Below are positions 1-8,071 of a stretch of 64,000 nt of DNA, piece by piece. This DNA is from Lacticaseibacillus nasuensis JCM 17158 (GTDB lineage Bacteria > Bacillota > Bacilli > Lactobacillales > Lactobacillaceae). The first letter of the stretch is position 1. Each line of letters opens with the position of its first letter. The position numbers were made by a program, and so were the translations under genes. Below the pieces are notes generated by a model. That model was not told where the DNA came from and ran no database searches. It saw nothing but the letters and a program-made list of their open reading frames with translations. The stretch spans positions 1-64,000 of the forward strand of contig NZ_AZDJ01000003.1 in the NCBI RefSeq assembly GCF_001434705.1, given 5' to 3'.

Positions 1-200
1 TAAATCGAAAAGCCCTATCACATTTACGAAACTTTGTTCAGTTTTCAAAGGACTACTTTGTCTCAAAAGACAACTTGATAAGTCTATCATTCGAGACCTT
101 CGTGGTCAAGCACGAATTTATTTTGCGTTGCCGCAACGCTGTTTCTCCGCATCGGCAACTTTAATATCATACCGTCACGCCGAATCAATGTCAATTACAT
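1..200 (-). promoter_or_regulatory. rRNA operon promoter and leader (minus strand)
   Basis: On the minus strand a TTGACA box (189-194) and a TATGAT box (166-171) are separated by 17 bases, a near-consensus sigma-A promoter. Downstream, the minus strand carries CCTTTGAAAACTGAACAAAG (about 30-50), the sequence commonly found in leaders and spacers of Bacilli rRNA operons and containing a boxA-like TTTGAAAAC. Small hairpins lie at 124-139 and about 95-108. A 16S rRNA gene should start just left of position 1. It is outside the window, so this is inference. Confidence 0.75.
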
Positions 201-272
201 TTTCAGAATATTTGACGCCTTAATGAAAACAGCACAAAATGAATGCAATCCATTAATGAAGGAAGGCCCACC

Positions 273-1007
273 ATGCTGACAGCTGACGATTGGAACGACT
301 TTGCCGCGACCTATGCGCAGATTCAACGCGAATCCCGGCTCCCAATTGAACAAGACGTCACCGCGACACTCCGCGATTGGTACCCGCAGCCGCAATGGAC
401 CATCGCCGATGTCGCCGCCGGCAGCGGCCGGTACGCCTTGCCATTGAGTGTAGCTTACCATACCGTCGCCATGAGCGACTGGGCCACCAACATGCTGGCA
501 TTAGCCCAACAGTGGCTTGTCGCTCACCACCGCACCAACTTCACGACGACGGTCAGCGACTGGTACGACCTACCAGCGGGCGTCGCCGACCTCGTCTTCG
601 TCAGTCAGCTGCCGACCCTGACGGTAGCCGATCTCCCGAAGTTAACTGCCCTCACCCGCCAAGTCGTGGCCATCAACCTGCAAACCCAACAAGTCAACGC
701 CCTCATCACCGCCGTGGCCAATGCGTTGACGCTGCAGATTCCGCGCGTGCCGCAATGCCACCCCCACCTGGCGGCGGCCATCACCCGCTGGGCCGACCAG
801 CCGGGACGCGATTTTCACCTGCGCACCTTCAATTATGATCGGCGCGAGCCGCTGGCGTTGGCCGACGTCTTGCCCGAGTTTGGTGTCCCCATCACCGTGA
901 GCCAAATGCAGGCGTTGGCGCGCGACCTGACACCAGGCCAGGATCCGCACGTCATGCTGCCGGTCACCACCCACTATACGTTCACCCTGCAAAGTTGGCA
1001 TCAATAA
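273..1007 (+). CDS. SAM-dependent methyltransferase, class I
   Basis: A 244-residue cytoplasmic protein with a class I methyltransferase fold. The glycine-rich SAM-binding motif DVAAGSGRYALPL lies near residues 44-57, an acidic motif (MSDWA) follows at the end of the next strand, and LVFVSQLPTL resembles motif IV. The start is the ATG at 273, preceded by AAGGAAGG at 259-266; an upstream in-frame ATG at 243 has no ribosome binding site. The substrate cannot be read from the sequence. The gene faces the ABC-F gene tail to tail, with a 10-bp hairpin (1010-1033) between them. Confidence 0.8.
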   Translation: MLTADDWNDFAATYAQIQRESRLPIEQDVTATLRDWYPQPQWTIADVAAGSGRYALPLSVAYHTVAMSDWATNMLALAQQWLVAHHRTNFTTTVSDWYDLPAGVADLVFVSQLPTLTVADLPKLTALTRQVVAINLQTQQVNALITAVANALTLQIPRVPQCHPHLAAAITRWADQPGRDFHLRTFNYDRREPLALADVLPEFGVPITVSQMQALARDLTPGQDPHVMLPVTTHYTFTLQSWHQ

Positions 1008-1009
1008 AC

Positions 1010-1033
1010 GCGCCGACCACAAATGGCCGGCGC
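1010..1033. terminator. hairpin between convergent genes
   Basis: GCGCCGACCA and TGGCCGGCGC form a 10-bp stem with one mismatch or G-U pair depending on strand, around a CAAA loop. It lies between two stop codons of convergent genes. There is no clear T tract, so it may act as a weak terminator or an mRNA 3' end block. Confidence 0.45.
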
Positions 1034-1038
1034 CAGGG

Positions 1039-2586
1039 TTATGCCTGAGCAATCAGGTGCTCAATGTTGATTCGGGTGTCGACCCAGGAATCGTCGTAAA
1101 ACCCGGTTTCGTGTGAGACAAGCAGCACGGCGCCCGGGTATTCCTGCAACGCGCGGCGCAAGGACGCCTTGGTGTCGTCGTCCAGGTGATTGGTCGGTTC
1201 ATCCATCACCAGAATATTAGCCGGCTGTAACATTAGGTCCGCCAACTTCACCTTGCTTTGCTCGCCACCGGACAGGGTCTGCAACGGTTGGTCGACTTGG
1301 TCCCGCGTCATCGCCGTGCGAGCCAGCACCTGGCGCAGCGGCTTTTGGCCAAGGGCGGGATACTTCGCCATTAAAAACTGCAATGGGCTTTGCCGCGGCG
1401 TCTCCCACTTCAGCTCCTGTTCAAAGTAGCCAAAGGTGACGTTTTGGGCCACGGCGACATCCCCGGCCAGGGCTGGCAGCTGCCCCAAGATGGTTTTCAA
1501 CAATGTCGACTTCCCGATCCCATTGAATCCTTCCAAGGCAATCACCTCGTCTCGGGCGATGGAGAAGTTCACCGGCTGCAACAACGGCTTGTCGTAGCCG
1601 ACCACCAAGTCGTTGACGTCGACGAGAATCTGGCGCTCCACCGGCGTGTAAGGGAATGCCAGCTTGGCCTTCATCAAGTTGCCCGGCGGCGTCAGTTTGT
1701 CCATATGCGCCAGCTGCTTCTCCCGGGACTTGGCCATCGTTGAGCGGGTCCCGGCCTTGAAGCGCCGAATGAACGCCTCGGTTTTCTTGATTTCGGCTTG
1801 TTGCTTGTTATAGGCCTTCAGCATGGTTTCGTGATCGGCCTCTTTTTGGCGCAAGGCGCGGTGCAGCGAGCCGGTATACTTGGTGATCTGACCAAACTCG
1901 ATGTCGAGAATCGCGTTGGTTACGCCTTCGAGAAAGTCGAAGTCATGGCTGATGACGATAAAGGCCCCTTCAAAGTCTTGCAGCCAGGCGGTGAGCCACT
2001 CGATATGCGACACGTCGAGGTAGTTGGTCGGCTCGTCCAGCAGCAACATATCCGGCTTCTCTAATAGTAGCTTGGCCAAGATAATCTTGGAGCGCTGGCC
2101 GCCGGATAAGGCGTCCACCGGGTGGTCCAACCCGATGGCATCGAGCCCCAGCCCGGTCGCCACAGTGTCGATGGTCGTTTCGAGGTCATAAAAATCCGCC
2201 GCTTCGAGCTCTTGTTGCAGCTCGCCGGCCTTGGCCAGCAGCTCGTCGTCGGGATGATCGGCGTAGTCGGCATAGATCTGGTTCATCTTCGCCTCTTTGG
2301 CGTAAAGGTCGGCGAACGCGGTTTTCAGAAAGTCGTGAATGGTTTGCCCCGGTAGGAGGTTGGCATACTGGTCCAGATACCCCACGTGCAGGTGGCGCTG
2401 CCACACGATCGTGCCGGCGTCGGGCGTTAGCGCCCCGGTCAGGATTTTGATCAGGGTACTTTTCCCCACCCCATTTTGGCCGATGATGCCGAGGTGATCG
2501 GCTTGATTCACTTGAAAACTCGCATCGGCGTACAGCTGCTTATCTAAGAAGCGCTGGGACAGGTGCGTCACGGTTAAAACACTCAC
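1039..2586 (-). CDS. ABC-F family ATPase
   Basis: A soluble 515-residue protein with two ABC ATPase domains and no membrane segment, as in ABC-F translation factors and antibiotic-protection proteins. Domain 1 has GQNGVGKST (about 36-44), LSGGQRSK and LLLDEPTN. Domain 2 has GFNGIGKST, LSGGEQSK and LVMDEPTN. The linker between them is basic and helical (FIRRFKAG, AKSREKQLAHMDKL), as expected for the P-site tRNA interaction motif. The start is GTG with AGGAG six bases upstream. It acts on the ribosome. Whether it is housekeeping or confers resistance to ribosome-targeting drugs cannot be told from sequence alone. Confidence 0.85.
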   Translation of the reverse strand: MSVLTVTHLSQRFLDKQLYADASFQVNQADHLGIIGQNGVGKSTLIKILTGALTPDAGTIVWQRHLHVGYLDQYANLLPGQTIHDFLKTAFADLYAKEAKMNQIYADYADHPDDELLAKAGELQQELEAADFYDLETTIDTVATGLGLDAIGLDHPVDALSGGQRSKIILAKLLLEKPDMLLLDEPTNYLDVSHIEWLTAWLQDFEGAFIVISHDFDFLEGVTNAILDIEFGQITKYTGSLHRALRQKEADHETMLKAYNKQQAEIKKTEAFIRRFKAGTRSTMAKSREKQLAHMDKLTPPGNLMKAKLAFPYTPVERQILVDVNDLVVGYDKPLLQPVNFSIARDEVIALEGFNGIGKSTLLKTILGQLPALAGDVAVAQNVTFGYFEQELKWETPRQSPLQFLMAKYPALGQKPLRQVLARTAMTRDQVDQPLQTLSGGEQSKVKLADLMLQPANILVMDEPTNHLDDDTKASLRRALQEYPGAVLLVSHETGFYDDSWVDTRINIEHLIAQA

Positions 2587-2744
2587 GATATTCTCCTATC
2601 TTTCTGAAAATTCTTCTTACCAGTGTAGCACACTCGCCGCCTCCCCACCAAAACCGCCTAGGGGAAGCCCCAGTGCCCGTCCTTTCATTTTTCACAAGGC
2701 TTGTGCTATATTTAACCCAATCCTAAGCAACGGAAGGTGTCAGC

Positions 2745-3320
2745 GTGAAAGAACAGAAAAGTGGAACACTCCGTTTCATTATAGAGGTCGTCGTGCTATT
2801 CGCCGCCGTCATCATCGGCGTGCAATTGCTGATGCACTTTGTCATTTCTAAAGACGTGGTGCAAGGCACGTCGATGCAGCCGACTTTGGAAGACGGCGAC
2901 CGCCTCTACTCCGCGCGCCACCATTCGATTGACCGCAACGACATCGTGGTGATCGACGCGCCGGACAAGCCCGGCGAGCTCTACATCAAACGCGTCATCG
3001 GCATGCCCGGCGACACGGTGGCCGTCAAACACGAAAAGCTCTACATCAACGGCAAGCAAACCAAGGAACCTTACCTCAAGTCAAAGTTCATGGCTCAAGA
3101 AATGACCGCGCAAAATGCCACGTATTTCACCTATGACTTTAGCCTCCAAACCCTGCAATCGACGCACCGCGCCACGGTGCCCAAGGGTGCCTACTTCGTG
3201 ATGGGAGATAATCGCCTCGTCTCCCACGACGGCCGCGACTTTGGCTTCATTGCCAAGAACAAGATTCAATCCGTCGTCGTTTGGCGCTACTGGCCACTGA
3301 ACAAAATGAAAATCTATTGA
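2745..3320 (+). CDS. lepB: signal peptidase I (first copy)
   Basis: A 191-residue membrane-anchored serine protease that removes signal peptides from Sec-exported proteins. One N-terminal transmembrane segment lies at about residues 11-33, and the catalytic domain follows outside the membrane. The Ser/Lys dyad is visible: Ser43 in GTSMQPTL and Lys82 in YIKRVIGMPGD. The box GDNRLVSHDGRDFG is the conserved C-terminal region (SGDNR-type). The start is GTG at 2745, preceded by GGAAGG at 2732-2737. A second, longer paralogue lies at 59327-60013. The gene is single and closed by a strong terminator. Confidence 0.93.
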   Translation: MKEQKSGTLRFIIEVVVLFAAVIIGVQLLMHFVISKDVVQGTSMQPTLEDGDRLYSARHHSIDRNDIVVIDAPDKPGELYIKRVIGMPGDTVAVKHEKLYINGKQTKEPYLKSKFMAQEMTAQNATYFTYDFSLQTLQSTHRATVPKGAYFVMGDNRLVSHDGRDFGFIAKNKIQSVVVWRYWPLNKMKIY

Positions 3321-3327
3321 TTTCCGA

Positions 3328-3360
3328 CCGCCGCCACCCTCGAGTGGCGGCGGTTTTTTT
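3328..3360 (+). terminator. rho-independent terminator after lepB
   Basis: CCGCCGCCAC (3328-3337) pairs perfectly with GTGGCGGCGG (3344-3353), followed by seven T residues. Confidence 0.92.
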
Positions 3361-3457
3361 CGCCCAGATTGCCCGCTTGGCGAATCGCCCAATTAGTAGC
3401 ATAATGGCAACAGCCCGCACGATAGGGACCGCTTACATAAGCCAAGGAGGACGAGTC

Positions 3458-4249
3458 ATGACCCCAGCAATCAGCTTAGACCACGTTACCAAACACTTCG
3501 GCAACAAACAGGTGCTGCAAGGCGTTAGCTTCAGCATCGATCCCGGCACCATCGTGGGCTATATCGGCCCCAACGGCGCGGGCAAAAGCACCACGGTGAA
3601 AATCATCTTGGGTCTGCTGCAACAAGACGGCGGGACGATCAACCTCTTCGGCACGCCGCTGCGGCCGGAGGACAACGACTACAAGCGCCGCATCGGCTAC
3701 GTGCCGGAAAGCGCCGACGTGTTCGACGCCTTGACTGCCCGGGAATACCTCACCTTGATTGGACAAGTCTACGGCCTCTCTGCCGACGTTGCCGAAGCCA
3801 AGGCGCAAGGCTTAGCCACGGTGGTCGGGCTGGCCCCGGCGTTTGATCGGCGCATCGCCGGTTACTCCAAGGGCATGCGCCAGCTGGTGTTGATCATCGC
3901 CAGCCTCTTGCACAACCCCGACTTGCTGTTTTGGGATGAGCCCTTGAACGGCCTGGACGCCAACACGGTGCTGATCGTCGAGGAGATTCTGCAGGAGCTG
4001 CGCAATCGCGGCAAGACCATTTTTTACTCGAGCCACATCATGGACGTGGTGCAAAAACTGTCCGATCGCATCATCCTGTTGAACGACGGGGTCGTCGCAG
4101 CCGACGGGGCATTCAAGGACATCGCCGGGGCGGTGGACGCCAACGCCGGGTTGCAGGAGTTGTTTAGTCAATTGACCGGCTTCAACGAGCACGGTCAGCG
4201 CGCCAAGGAATTCGTCGACCTGGTGATGGGCGGTGACGCGCATGACTGA
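3458..4249 (+). CDS. ABC transporter ATP-binding protein (ABC-2 type exporter)
   Basis: A 263-residue ATPase of the ABC-2/EcsA-like exporter class. Walker A is GPNGAGKST (about residues 37-45), the signature is YSKGMRQ (a variant of LSGGQ) and Walker B is LLFWDEPLNGLD. The start is the ATG at 3458 behind AAGGAGG (3444-3450); the longer upstream reading frame runs through the lepB terminator and is discarded. The gene overlaps the downstream permease by 8 bases, so the two products are presumably translationally coupled and form one transporter. A promoter-like TTGGCG-17-CATAAT lies about 60 bases upstream. The substrate is unknown. Confidence 0.9.
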   Translation: MTPAISLDHVTKHFGNKQVLQGVSFSIDPGTIVGYIGPNGAGKSTTVKIILGLLQQDGGTINLFGTPLRPEDNDYKRRIGYVPESADVFDALTAREYLTLIGQVYGLSADVAEAKAQGLATVVGLAPAFDRRIAGYSKGMRQLVLIIASLLHNPDLLFWDEPLNGLDANTVLIVEEILQELRNRGKTIFYSSHIMDVVQKLSDRIILLNDGVVAADGAFKDIAGAVDANAGLQELFSQLTGFNEHGQRAKEFVDLVMGGDAHD

Positions 4250-5885
4250 CCAGTTGCCAAAGGGGCTGGGGTGGTTGACCCACTGGCGCGGTTGGCTGAC
4301 CCGCCGCGGGGTGAACTTCGACCAATTTTGCCTGCTGTTAAGCACCAAACTCCTGCTGGTGACGCGCAGCAGCGGCGGCCTGGGCTTGCGGCTCAATCAA
4401 TCCGCCAAACCCAGCGCCCATCCATTGCGGACCAGCTTCTTATGGAACCTGTTGATTGGCGGTGCGCTGGCCATTTTTCTGGCATTGCCCCTGCCCTTGA
4501 TGTTTGGCTTAAGCAGCTTCACCAGCGCCTTGTTTTTGATGTTTTTCCTCACGATGCTCACCAGCTACGCGACGCTGTTGCTAGACCCCAAAGACCGCCT
4601 GATCTTCGGCGTGCGCGGGGTCGGTGACCGGACGCTGAACGCCGTGCGTGTCGGCTTGGTCACCCTGTTTCTCGGGGCGACCATGCTAGCCCAAGGCGGG
4701 CCGGCCATCATCGTGCTGGTGCTGCGCTTCGGCCCGCTGGTTGGCCTGGCCGGGCTCATCAGCGTGGTGCTGCTCGGCGTGTTTGCCTTGATGATTGCCT
4801 TGCTGTTCTACCTGCTGGTGCTACGCTTTTTTGACGGCGAAAAGCTGAAGAACATCCTGAACATCGTGCAAATCGCCTTGGTCGCCGGCATCTATCTGGT
4901 CTCCCAGCTACCGAACCTGTTGCCGAATAGCGTCGACTTCAGCGGCCTGTTGCACACTGGGTTCAGCTGGTGGTACCTGATTGCCTTACCTGTGTGGTTT
5001 GCCGGCCTCCCGCTGTTGGCCCATGGCACCTTCACCGCCTTGGCCTTCCTGCTGACAGGGCTGAGCCTCATCGGCACCATTGCCTTAACCTGGGCCTACC
5101 TCCACCACGCCGCGGCCTTTGAACAATATCTGGAAAAACTCGACCAAAGCGGCACCACGATTCGCCACAACAGCCGCTACTTTCGCCTGATGCGCCGGTT
5201 GTTTGCCGGTCACGGCGACGAGGCCGCCTACTTCACGCTGGGCTGGCGCATGCTGCAAAGCGAGCGCGAGTACAAGCTGCGAGTCTATCCACAGCTGGTG
5301 TATGGCTTGATTTTACCGATGGTGCTCGGCGCCAACGTGCTCCGGAACATGAGCTTTAGCCAGGCCAGCCACTACCTCGTTTACCTCGGCGTCGGCGTGA
5401 TCTTTGGCCTACCGACAGCGATTTGGTTCCTCGCCTACTCCAGTCAGCCCGAAGCGATGGGCGTCTTTCGCTACGTGCCGCTGGCGCACCCCGGGCTCTT
5501 GCTGCGCGGCATCGTGAAGGCGGTGTTTGCCCGCATCTTCCTGCCGCTACTGTTGGTCATCGCCGTGGTCGCCCTGGCCATTGGCGGCGTGCACGCCATC
5601 ACCCCGGTGGCCTTAAGCATCGCGCTGACGTACATGGTCGCCTTGGTGTACGGCCGGAGCATGGGCCCCAAGCAGTTGCCGTTTTCCGAAGAATTCGGGC
5701 CGCAAAAAGGCATGCAAGGCGGCGCCATTGGCTTTGCCATGGTCTTTGTCAGCATGATTTTCCTGGCTTTGATCATCTTCGTCGGCGGCCTAGTGTTCAG
5801 TCCGTGGCTCGACCTCGCCGCAATTGCCTTAGCCGCCTTGGTCGCTTGGCTCATCGGCCGCGGCTACAAAACCATGGTAATCTAA
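4242..5885 (+). CDS. ABC-2 type exporter permease, large
   Basis: A 547-residue polytopic membrane protein with about twelve hydrophobic segments in two blocks, separated by a charged region near residues 295-345 (HHAAAFEQYLEKL and following). It overlaps the ATPase gene before it by 8 bases and is its obvious membrane partner. The architecture resembles large ABC-2/EcsB-like permeases. The start could be the ATG at 4242 or the GTG at 4233; neither has an ideal ribosome binding site, which fits coupling to the upstream gene. The substrate cannot be inferred. Confidence 0.8.
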   Translation: MTDQLPKGLGWLTHWRGWLTRRGVNFDQFCLLLSTKLLLVTRSSGGLGLRLNQSAKPSAHPLRTSFLWNLLIGGALAIFLALPLPLMFGLSSFTSALFLMFFLTMLTSYATLLLDPKDRLIFGVRGVGDRTLNAVRVGLVTLFLGATMLAQGGPAIIVLVLRFGPLVGLAGLISVVLLGVFALMIALLFYLLVLRFFDGEKLKNILNIVQIALVAGIYLVSQLPNLLPNSVDFSGLLHTGFSWWYLIALPVWFAGLPLLAHGTFTALAFLLTGLSLIGTIALTWAYLHHAAAFEQYLEKLDQSGTTIRHNSRYFRLMRRLFAGHGDEAAYFTLGWRMLQSEREYKLRVYPQLVYGLILPMVLGANVLRNMSFSQASHYLVYLGVGVIFGLPTAIWFLAYSSQPEAMGVFRYVPLAHPGLLLRGIVKAVFARIFLPLLLVIAVVALAIGGVHAITPVALSIALTYMVALVYGRSMGPKQLPFSEEFGPQKGMQGGAIGFAMVFVSMIFLALIIFVGGLVFSPWLDLAAIALAALVAWLIGRGYKTMVI

Positions 5886-5894
5886 GTGATTGCG

Positions 5895-5923
5895 CACCGC
5901 CGGCCTGGGCCGGCGGTGTTTTT
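5895..5923 (+). terminator. rho-independent terminator after exporter operon
   Basis: CACCGCCGGCC (5895-5905) and GGCCGGCGGTG (5908-5918) form a perfect 11-bp arm pair, followed by five T residues. Confidence 0.9.
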
Positions 5924-5950
5924 GCGTGCGTCAGTATTGGCAGGCCTTAA

Positions 5951-6014
5951 TGTCAAAAACATTTGACAGATTGCCGGCAGGTCGCTATGCTGGCAATGTA
6001 AAATACTTTTGACA
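5951..6014 (+). promoter_or_regulatory. promoter flanked by two matching 18-bp operators
   Basis: TTGACA (5963-5968) and TATGCT (5986-5991) are 17 bases apart. The box TGTCAAAAACATTTGACA (5951-5968) is a 7-bp inverted repeat covering the -35 element. A second box, TGTAAAATACTTTTGACA (5997-6014), has the same half-sites with one mismatch and covers the expected transcription start. The layout is that of a repressor, probably the HTH protein encoded directly downstream, bound at two sites around its own promoter. Confidence 0.75.
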
Positions 6015-6029
6015 AGCGGAGGGCAGCGA

Positions 6030-6221
6030 ATGGACAATCAAATTTTACGGTTGCGCAACGCCCGTGGCCTGACGCAGCAAGCCCTCGCTGCGCAGTGCGG
6101 CGTTTCGCGCCAAACCATCAACGCCATCGAAAATGACAAATACGACCCGACCCTGCACCTGGCCTTCGCGCTGGCGAAGAGCCTGGGGACGACGGTAGAC
6201 GCTTTATTCAAGGGGGAATAA
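6030..6221 (+). CDS. small Cro/CI-family HTH regulator
   Basis: A 63-residue DNA-binding protein that is almost entirely an HTH_3 domain: ILRLRNARGLTQQALAAQCG, then VSRQTINAIENDKYDP as the recognition helix region. This short form (YozG-like) usually forms dimers and represses its own operon. The start is ATG at 6030 behind GGAGG (6018-6022). A small membrane protein gene begins three bases after the stop, so the two are an operon. Two matching 18-bp inverted repeats flank the promoter and are the likely operators. The signal is unknown. Confidence 0.9.
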   Translation: MDNQILRLRNARGLTQQALAAQCGVSRQTINAIENDKYDPTLHLAFALAKSLGTTVDALFKGE

Positions 6222-6224
6222 CCT

Positions 6225-6521
6225 ATGTTACTGGCAGCACTGATTGGCGGCGGCCTATTATTGGTGAGCCTCGTCATGATTGTGATCATGATGGTCGCAC
6301 TTTACCGCGGCGGTGATGAACGCCGCCGCTTGATCGTGACCAACGCTTCGGCGGCCACGTTTAAGCTAATCGCACTGGTTGACATCGTTTTGATCCTACT
6401 GCGCGCGGCGCAGGGACACGATGTGATTGGCGGCAGTGACTCCAGCTACTTTGCCCAGCTGACGATCATGGCAATTTTCTTCACGTACCACCTTTGGCAT
6501 TATCAGCGTAAATTCAGCTAG
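6225..6521 (+). CDS. small membrane protein paired with HTH regulator
   Basis: A 98-residue protein with three predicted transmembrane segments (about residues 3-26, 44-63 and 76-91) and a positively charged cytoplasmic loop GGDERRR. It starts three bases after the HTH gene behind AAGGGGGAAT. Pairs of a short Cro/CI regulator with a small membrane protein are common in Firmicutes; the membrane protein is usually thought to be the regulated product or a sensor. No catalytic motif is visible and no function is assigned. Confidence 0.75.
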   Translation: MLLAALIGGGLLLVSLVMIVIMMVALYRGGDERRRLIVTNASAATFKLIALVDIVLILLRAAQGHDVIGGSDSSYFAQLTIMAIFFTYHLWHYQRKFS

Positions 6522-6544
6522 GCCGGCCACTGTCGCCTCGTCAC

Positions 6545-6569
6545 AAAAAAAAGACCGCCAGCGGCAGTC
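6545..6569 (-). terminator. rho-independent terminator (minus strand)
   Basis: On the minus strand GACTGCC and GGCGGTC form a 7-bp stem with one G-U pair around a GCT loop, followed by eight T residues. It ends the 6579-7166 gene. Confidence 0.85.
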
Positions 6570-6578
6570 TGCAGACAT

Positions 6579-7166
6579 TTATTTGTGGTTCAGCCACGCC
6601 TCAGCCTTGGCGTATACCGGCGCCACCGTTTCCGGCCGGTCCGTGCCGATGCCGTCGCTACCAATCTCGCCCCCGGCCTTGATTCGCGTGTAGGCCAACC
6701 ACCGGTACGCAATCCGCTGCTGCTTGGCCAAGGCCGCGTCGATGTGGAGGTCCGTCCCAGGAATCTCCGGGGCAACCGTGTCGGCTTCATCGATGGCGGT
6801 CATATCGCTGATTTTCCACTCGCCGGCCCGCCGTTCGACCCGATAAATCAGGCGCATGAAGGATTCGACGATGGCGACGTTGCCATCAAGGTCGACCCAG
6901 TGCTTCGTCGTGCTCGGCAGCTCCGCGTAGCCGCGGTCACCACTGACGTGGACGACTGGCGCGGCGTAGCGGCCAACCAGCGGCAAGGCGGGCGCGTAAT
7001 CAACGGGGCGTTGGCCGATGAAGGTGTCACGGGCATTGCCGCTTGACCAACTCGTCGTCACCGTGCCGTCCGGCCAGTAGCACGCCGCTAATTCTTCATT
7101 GAGACCGCGGCTGCGCGCCTGGCGCTCCCATAACACCAACTGACTAATTGCTTCGATTGCTGACAT
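6579..7166 (-). CDS. SnoaL/NTF2-like nuclear transport factor 2 family protein
   Basis: A 195-residue cytoplasmic protein whose first 130 residues look like a SnoaL-type NTF2 fold: an N-terminal helix (AISQLVLWERQARSRG), a CYWPDGTV turn, and a strand pattern ending in RRAGEWKISDMTAIDEADTV. Such folds serve as small-molecule isomerases, hydratases or binding proteins, and function cannot be assigned here. The start is ATG with AGGAGGG upstream. It lies 16 bases downstream of the DUF2316 gene on the same strand, so both are probably transcribed from the operator-controlled promoter at 7502-7551. Confidence 0.75.
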   Translation of the reverse strand: MSAIEAISQLVLWERQARSRGLNEELAACYWPDGTVTTSWSSGNARDTFIGQRPVDYAPALPLVGRYAAPVVHVSGDRGYAELPSTTKHWVDLDGNVAIVESFMRLIYRVERRAGEWKISDMTAIDEADTVAPEIPGTDLHIDAALAKQQRIAYRWLAYTRIKAGGEIGSDGIGTDRPETVAPVYAKAEAWLNHK

Positions 7167-7182
7167 ATATGCCCTCCTAGGA

Positions 7183-7482
7183 TTAATCGATGACGCCGCG
7201 CTCGATTGTCGCGGCGTCGAGGAACCAATACCGGTGATAGTCGCCGGTTAACGCGGTGAACGGCGTCACAGGTAGGTGATGGGCCGTCAAATACGTTAAC
7301 AGGTACTCGCGAATGATCCAATTATCCTCGATCCGGCGTGGATGCATGTCCACGCTTTGCGCAATCACTGACGCCGTGGTGCCCAAGGCCTGGCCGATGG
7401 CGGCTAGGCTGAGCCCTGAGTTAGCAATATTGGCCTTGAATTCTTCACGCGTGGCGACGGTTTGGGCTGGCGTTAATGACAT
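7183..7482 (-). CDS. DUF2316 family protein
   Basis: A 99-residue protein matching DUF2316, a small family typical of lactic acid bacteria. It begins MSLTPAQTVATREEFKANI, carries a helix-turn-helix-like LSLAAIGQALGTTASVIAQ, and ends with PFTALTGDYHRYWFLDAA, the family's hallmark. The start is ATG at 7482 behind GGAGG; the longer frame upstream would run through the promoter. It is divergent from a MarR regulator, and an 8-bp inverted repeat sits at its transcription start, so it is probably MarR-controlled. Its biochemical role is not known to me. Confidence 0.85.
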   Translation of the reverse strand: MSLTPAQTVATREEFKANIANSGLSLAAIGQALGTTASVIAQSVDMHPRRIEDNWIIREYLLTYLTAHHLPVTPFTALTGDYHRYWFLDAATIERGVID

Positions 7483-7501
7483 GATGATGCCTCCGTTCAT
7501 G

Positions 7502-7551
7502 TAGTTGTAAATACAACTATGCATCATAGGCACAGTGACTGGACTTGTCAA
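7502..7551 (-). promoter_or_regulatory. promoter with MarR-type operator
   Basis: On the minus strand TTGACA (7546-7551) and TATGAT (7523-7528) are 17 bases apart. The inverted repeat TAGTTGTAAATACAACTA (7502-7519) follows immediately, covering the expected transcription start. Half-sites of this size and spacing are typical of MarR-family operators, and a MarR gene starts 78 bases away on the other strand. Confidence 0.8.
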
Positions 7552-7596
7552 CGTCAAACTTGTAAAATTTAGTCATTCACTCGAGGGAGGTCCAGC

Positions 7597-8028
7597 ATGG
7601 AACTCGGCATTGACGACGAACTCGTCGAGCACGTTTTTCGCCTGACGCAGGCGGAGCAACAGTTTATTCAACGGCGGTTAAAGCAATCCGGACTCAACGT
7701 CTTGCAGGCCCAGACGCTCAACTTTATTGCGACCCACCCCGCCAGCATTCAGCGCAACTTGTCGCACTACCTGGGTAAGTCTGCCGCCACCACCACGAAC
7801 ATCTTGAAGGTCCTCGAGGCGCGCCAACTCATCACCCGCCGCGCCGACCCCGATAATTCCCGGGAGAAGCGGCTGTACCTGCTCCCCGCGGGCCAGGACC
7901 TCGTGACGGCCGTGCGCGCGGTGTTCATCGCGCTGGAACGCCGGGTCAGCGCCCCGCTCACGCCGCCGGAAAAAACCCAACTGCTCGCGCTGCTCGATCG
8001 CATCAGCGCGCAAGCCGACTTTGATTAA
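7597..8028 (+). CDS. MarR family transcriptional regulator
   Basis: A 143-residue winged-helix repressor of the MarR family. The DNA-binding core is IQRNLSHYLGKSAATTTNILKVLEARQLITRRADPDNSREKRLYL, with the wing at DPDNSREKR. No conserved cysteine is visible, which argues against an OhrR-type thiol sensor. The start is ATG at 7597 behind GGGAGG. It is divergent from the DUF2316 and SnoaL-like genes, and the inverted repeat at 7502-7519 is its likely operator. The gene ends in a strong bidirectional terminator. The ligand is unknown. Confidence 0.88.
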   Translation: MELGIDDELVEHVFRLTQAEQQFIQRRLKQSGLNVLQAQTLNFIATHPASIQRNLSHYLGKSAATTTNILKVLEARQLITRRADPDNSREKRLYLLPAGQDLVTAVRAVFIALERRVSAPLTPPEKTQLLALLDRISAQADFD

Positions 8029-8032
8029 CGCA

Positions 8033-8060
8033 AAAATGGCCGCCAACTGGCGGCCATTTT
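8033..8060. terminator. bidirectional terminator
   Basis: AAAATGGCCGCC (8033-8044) and GGCGGCCATTTT (8049-8060) are perfectly complementary around AACT, giving A and T tracts on both sides. It serves the convergent marR-like and purine permease genes. Confidence 0.92.
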
Positions 8061-8071
8061 GGTGTCGTGCC

